Assembly: GCF_011397635.1 (NCBI RefSeq)
Contig: NC_064765.1
Coordinates: 34,623,519 to 34,687,518 of the forward strand
Length of the DNA stretch: 64,000 nt
Source: Epinephelus fuscoguttatus
Taxonomy: Eukaryota > Chordata > Actinopteri > Perciformes > Serranidae
Direction: 5' to 3'
This document shows, piece after piece, positions 60,101 to 64,000 of this stretch. Position numbers and translations under genes: made by a program. How positions within the stretch are numbered: the stretch's first letter is position 1; each line of letters opens with the position of its first letter. The notes beneath the pieces were generated by a model, which searched no databases, was not told the DNA's origin, and was given only the letters and a program-made list of their open reading frames with translations.

Positions 60101-60849
60101 GGCCGCTGTGTGGAAAAACAGGCTCTATTTTTTGTCATTAAGCAGTGTTCATGTCATGATCATTGCTATCATAATGTACCTTTTTCAAACGTTCCTCTCT
60201 GAATGATATAACAGCTAGCTTTTACATTCGCTGTTGCAAATGCTCGTTGAATGGAATCCTCTGGTGCACAGACAGGGATGTTTCTTTCTTTCCATTTGGT
60301 GTTGAATAAACAGAAAAGGAAGAACAGAGTGATGAGCTTGTGCTGCAGCCACCATGTTTGGGCGAAAAGGAAAAGAAAAAAAAGAGTGCCACCTACAGAA
60401 ACACAAACTTCATCCAAATAAAAAAAATAAGGAAGATGGTGTCACCATGCTGCCCACATTGTTTGATTGACACACTGAGAGATTGATCTCTTGGGAATCC
60501 AGTGATACATAGCAACAAACACTGCAAACATAGCAGTAAACACTGCATAAGAGACTGCATACTTGTGCCAAGGCTGCACAATGTAAGCCCAGACACCAGA
60601 TGAAAATGTTGGCTTGTATATTGTATTGTATTGTATTGTAAATTGTATATTTCTGTAAAGCACTTACATTACATTTGTATGTTTTATATGTATTATGATG
60701 GTGAACAGCGTGTCACATTGGCAAAATGCCTGCCAAGCTGCAGATCTCTGTGCCAGACCAGCAACCAATAAAACTGGTTGTGATTTAGTGAGTCATTGCT
60801 GTCTTTCCATAGGCTTTTAGGCACCAAATGTGGGTGTTAACTGGGGACT
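60101..60849. other. Intergenic; (TATTG)n near 60617-60642
   Basis: No gene. Pentanucleotide run tattgtattgtattgtattg. Confidence 0.5.
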
Positions 60850-61130
60850 CATCACCGTTTTTCTACCGCTTTTCAAGGCAAGTGCCATGAAAAGCGGTTG
60901 TTTTTTACCGATACTTAGTGTGTTTCCCCCTGGGATAGTGCCACAAAAAGCAATTGTTCTTACCAAGACAATGCATTTCCAGCTGAGATAGTGGCATGAA
61001 AAACAGGTGTTTGTTATTGAGACATCACCGTGTTTGCTGCCAGGATGGTGGCACAAAAAGCGATTGTTTTTTATCAGGACATTGCTGCCTTACCGGCAGA
61101 GACAGTGGCATGAATGGTACTTGTAAAAGT
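60850..61130 (+). repeat. Minisatellite, unit about 56 bp, about 4.5 copies
   Basis: The core agtggcatgaaaagcggttg recurs with its aaaagc-type box at about 60890, 60946, 60999, 61056 and 61113, a spacing of 53-57 bases. Units are diverged. It sits beside a member of the atgccaacatttt MITE family. Confidence 0.8.
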
Positions 61131-61189
61131 GGGTACTGTTCCAAAATACTTTCAGCCAAAACATGGTCTTTCCTTACCATAACCAAGTG

Positions 61190-61320
61190 GTTTTTGTGTC
61201 TAAATATAACCACACTTAAACCACGGCATCATCAAAAGTTTCAACATGTCTGCTACATCATTACATGTAGATAAAACGTATCCATGGTGTGCAGAAATGT
61301 ACAATGCCAACAATTTTACT
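61190..61320 (+). repeat. Partial copy of the atgccaacatttt family
   Basis: Ends gtgtgcagaaatgtacaatg and then ccaacaatttt, resembling the right end of the complete element at 61677. Confidence 0.5.
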
Positions 61321-61674
61321 GCCATTGTGTTGAAAACATTGATAACAGAACATGATATTTTGAAATTTCTTATCTGCATCTAAATCCGGAATTGTGTTAA
61401 AATTAGAGTCCAAATGATACTGGATTAATGAGGTACCAATATCAATATTTAAGAGTTGTTTTTTTTAAAAAAAAAATCAGATTTGGATATTTGACCAGCA
61501 GTCTTTTAAATAAACACAAAACATGAGCAAACATTTATCAAAATGATCTCTTAAATTTGGTTTTCTAAAAAGATATGACCAAGATATGTTGTGGGCAGGA
61601 CATTACGGTGGAAAAATTGTTAGTGCTCTCTGGTGGACAAATAAAATAGAGACACTGTCAATTCAACCCAATCG

Positions 61675-62014
61675 CCAGAAAAAATGTTGGCATTGTATGT
61701 TTCTGCAAATCGTAGACACATTTCATTTGAATGTACGTCAAAACTTTATGTTTTAACAACCCCATGGCTAACATGTGGTTCGGTTTAGGCACAAAAATCA
61801 CTAGGTTATAGTAAGTTTTGGTTGTTTCTTTGGTCTTGAACAGTGGTCTACAGTGGTCCCAGCTTGGCAGGCATCATGCTAAGGTGTAACGCCATCCACC
61901 ATCGCCCATGCTATCCAGATGGCAACTATGCCTCTGTAGAAACCTTGATATGATATGAACCTGCAAATGTAACATGTGGCTTACAGAAAACTATAATGCC
62001 AACATTTTTCTTTG
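61675..62014 (+). mobile_element. MITE with ends AAAAATGTTGGCATTGTA (complete copy)
   Basis: The left end aaaaaatgttggcattgtat (61678) is inverted at the right end, actataatgccaacattttt (61990). The interior has tggtcttgaacagtggtcta (61852), shared with copies at 22.8 and 27.8 kb. About 340 bp, no transposase; target duplication unclear. Confidence 0.7.
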
Positions 62015-62254
62015 GTAAATGGGCTGAAGTTGGAGTGGTTGATGGGTTAAATGGGACTTTTACCCAAGATATTACTGTTCTTGTCCCATGTGGAACCAAA
62101 AGTCAACTTTGACTTATTTAGATTGATGTACATAAGCTCATAATGTTACATAACATTACATAATAAACATCCCTATTTTAATCCAAACCATCTTTTTTCT
62201 AAACCTAACAAGGTAGTTTTGGCGCCCATACCTAATGCAGTAACTAGGTGTAGC

Positions 62255-63164
62255 TAGGGTGACCATATTTTGATTTCCAAAAAAGTGGACACTCGGCCGG
62301 CCACGACATAGCCTACTTAAATGATACTCGCAGTTTACTCAAAGATGCCTTATCATTTTAATATATTTAAAATGTATATGTATGGATAGAAAAGTCAGTT
62401 ATATTACAAAATAATATCTCTCAAAGACAGAAATTCAGATAGGCCCCAATAGGGACACATACACACACTAGAGTGTGGTGATCCGAGCCCGACGGTACCC
62501 GACAGGTCGGCCGGGTTTGGTCAAAAATGTAGCTATAAATTGTATTCGGGTTCGGGTCGGATTCGGTCAGCTTTCAGTGAAAATGTAGTGTAAAAATAAA
62601 TAAAATCCTATTGTCTGTCCTGTTTATTGCTTGGGCACTGTTATTTACGTGACAACACCTGAACATAACACACACACTGGCTGTTTGTTTCTACCTCTCT
62701 CCTCGCTGGAAGTCTCGGACCTCCAGCCGCCCGCCTCCACCTTGATTAAACGCTGAAAATAAAATAAAAGAGGGAGACAGGTTTTTCCTATTTTATCTTA
62801 TTTTGTTATATTTCTCCCTCTCCTCTCACTAGAAGCGTCGAACCTCCCGCCTCCCGCTCCCGTCTCAAACACGGAGGTCTCCCTCTCCGCAGCTGAGCAC
62901 CCACGGCGCACGCCCGGCCTGTTAAATAGCCTGTTAACATAACAACTGTGTGACACAAACTCAGTGCTTTAGTCATTAAATAATGTCGGGCTCGGTTCGG
63001 GTTCGGACAGAAATATGCTGCCCGTGCCGCACTCTAACACACACACACACACACAAACACGGAAAACCGGACATTATCATCAGTTTATAAACCCCCCCCG
63101 GACGCCCCGGACGGGACGTGAAAAGTGGACATGTCCGGGCAAAAGAGGACGGTTGGTCAGCCTA
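62255..63164 (-). mobile_element. hAT deletion derivative, copy 2, with perfect 8-bp target duplication
   Basis: The ends TAGGGTGACCA (62255) and tggtcagccta (ending 63164) are flanked by identical ggtgtagc at 62247-62254 and 63165-63172. It is inverted relative to 13491-14411 and shares both terminal regions, but the transposase-start interior of copy 1 is absent. A nested MITE sits at its (AC)n tract. Confidence 0.88.
62469..63036. mobile_element. Nested hAT-like MITE with TAGAGTG ends
   Basis: The left end TAGAGTGTGG and the right end ccgcactcta form inverted ends with one mismatch over 10 bases. Flanked by acacacac on both sides, which fits an 8-bp duplication but lies in an (AC)n tract, so it is not decisive. 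The GC-rich interior contains cgggttcgggtcgg-like runs. 568 bp. Confidence 0.65.
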
Positions 63165-63489
63165 GGTGTAGCAGGATACCCTTGAATAACACCCATTCAA
63201 CTGAGTGATAACCCTTAAAGAGAGTTAGTCAGTATCACTGATTTACAACCATGCATCATATAATGGTTACCTGCCATAGGAAGACATTTGATTGTTTATT
63301 TCTAAATTCGGGCACAGTTACTCCATTTGATCAAGAGTTACAGCAGTTTATTTCAAATAGGCCTCTCCTACAAGAATTAGACACCATTTGGACTTTGAAA
63401 ATACTAACGGTTTTCCCAGGATCATCCAAATATGGATCACCAAGGATATGTAGCAGGTGATCTAGAATATCACAGGCTACAAAAGCAGG

Positions 63490-63790
63490 GGCACCCCCGT
63501 TATGTGTGACACCACATTGCCAGATGAGCTTAAAACCTTACATGCTAGCTTTGATCTCCTTGACAGAGACTCAGCTGCCAAGTCTGCCCTGCCTCCAGAG
63601 GAATGGTCACTGTCAGTATCCACAGCGGATGTAAGAGAAACCCCGATGAGAGTGAATATGAGTAAAGCTGCTGGGCCTGAGCCCTGGCCGTGTACTAAGA
63701 ACATGTGCCAAGTAGCTAGTTAACGTCCTCACTGACATTTCTATAGAGGACTTATTATGCTTTTCTGTATTTTGTGTTGATATGTAGTGC
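63490..63790 (+). pseudogene. LINE ORF2 fragment (pre-reverse-transcriptase region)
   Basis: The + frame reads TLPDELKTLHASFDLLDRDS, then ALPPEEWSLSVSTADVRETP and RVNMSKAAGPEPW. The pattern DEL..F..RF ... S..DV...L..(I/V)N..KAAGPD is conserved before the fingers of LINE-2/jockey-type reverse transcriptases. The expected Asp after AAGP is Glu here, and stops follow at 63721. Same class as the fragment at 7.1-7.7 kb. Confidence 0.75.
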
Positions 63791-64000
63791 TACAATGAAG
63801 GATGTTCATATCAAATATGGCAAAAGTTTCAAACAATGAGGTAAACGTACATGACGTACAAGCTCAGATTTTCAATATTCTGAATACTCTGTTCCCAACA
63901 GTTTTTCCTGCTCTGGCTACAGTATGAAGTCATAGTGTACCAGATTTCTTTGTATGTTCATCTCCTCCAGGCATGCTACTGCATGTGTTTGCATCATGTA

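Overview
This window looks like nuclear DNA of a teleost fish, probably a percomorph. The signs are interrupted genes with GT-AG introns, AT-rich intergenic DNA full of microsatellites, a nuclear-type tRNA-Ser, and many interspersed repeats of fish type: LINE-2/jockey-like reverse transcriptase fragments, a tRNA-derived SINE, and hAT and TTAA-target MITEs. There is no operon structure, prophage, CRISPR array or bacterial feature.

Three cellular genes can be supported. (1) A beta-type connexin on the + strand (2793-5246). Its coding region is split into three exons that join in frame to 271 aa, and a candidate polyadenylation signal lies near 6790. (2) A tRNA-Ser(GCT) on the - strand (8372-8453). 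(3) A large - strand gene (44711-57200). I reassembled it from four coding exons (57200-53759, 49824-49701, 47203-46310, 45302-44711); every junction keeps phase and gives 1683 aa. The protein begins MGKPLSRPGC, a strong N-myristoylation/palmitoylation signature, and is otherwise low-complexity and probably disordered. I could not name its family.

The rest is mostly repeat-derived. From left to right: inverted repeat arms and a minisatellite (0.65-2 kb); a decayed LINE reverse transcriptase (7.1-7.7 kb); MITE-like elements (10.2-11.7 kb); a hAT deletion derivative with a perfect 8-bp target duplication (13.49-14.41 kb); a SINE with an 18-bp target duplication (15.0-15.2 kb); a composite repeat with an empty-site counterpart (17.3-19.0 and 35.6-36.3 kb); two direct copies of a 1.2-kb TTAA element carrying a P2X7-like PYLFEP exon fragment (19.9-21.0 and 50.6-51.8 kb); a MITE nested in a LINE-2-type tail (24.8-25.6 kb); a three-copy tandem repeat (25.8-26.25 kb); more TTAA and hAT MITEs (26.4, 33.4 and 42.9 kb); a hairpin (52.3 kb); a 56-bp minisatellite (60.85-61.13 kb); and a second hAT copy containing a nested hAT MITE (62.26-63.16 kb).

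The most unusual protein-level items are the intron-split connexin, the large acylated low-complexity protein, and recurrent PYxFEP exon fragments inside and beside mobile elements. I see no gene cluster that acts as a joint pathway. Exon models come from reading splice signals and frame, not from transcript data.
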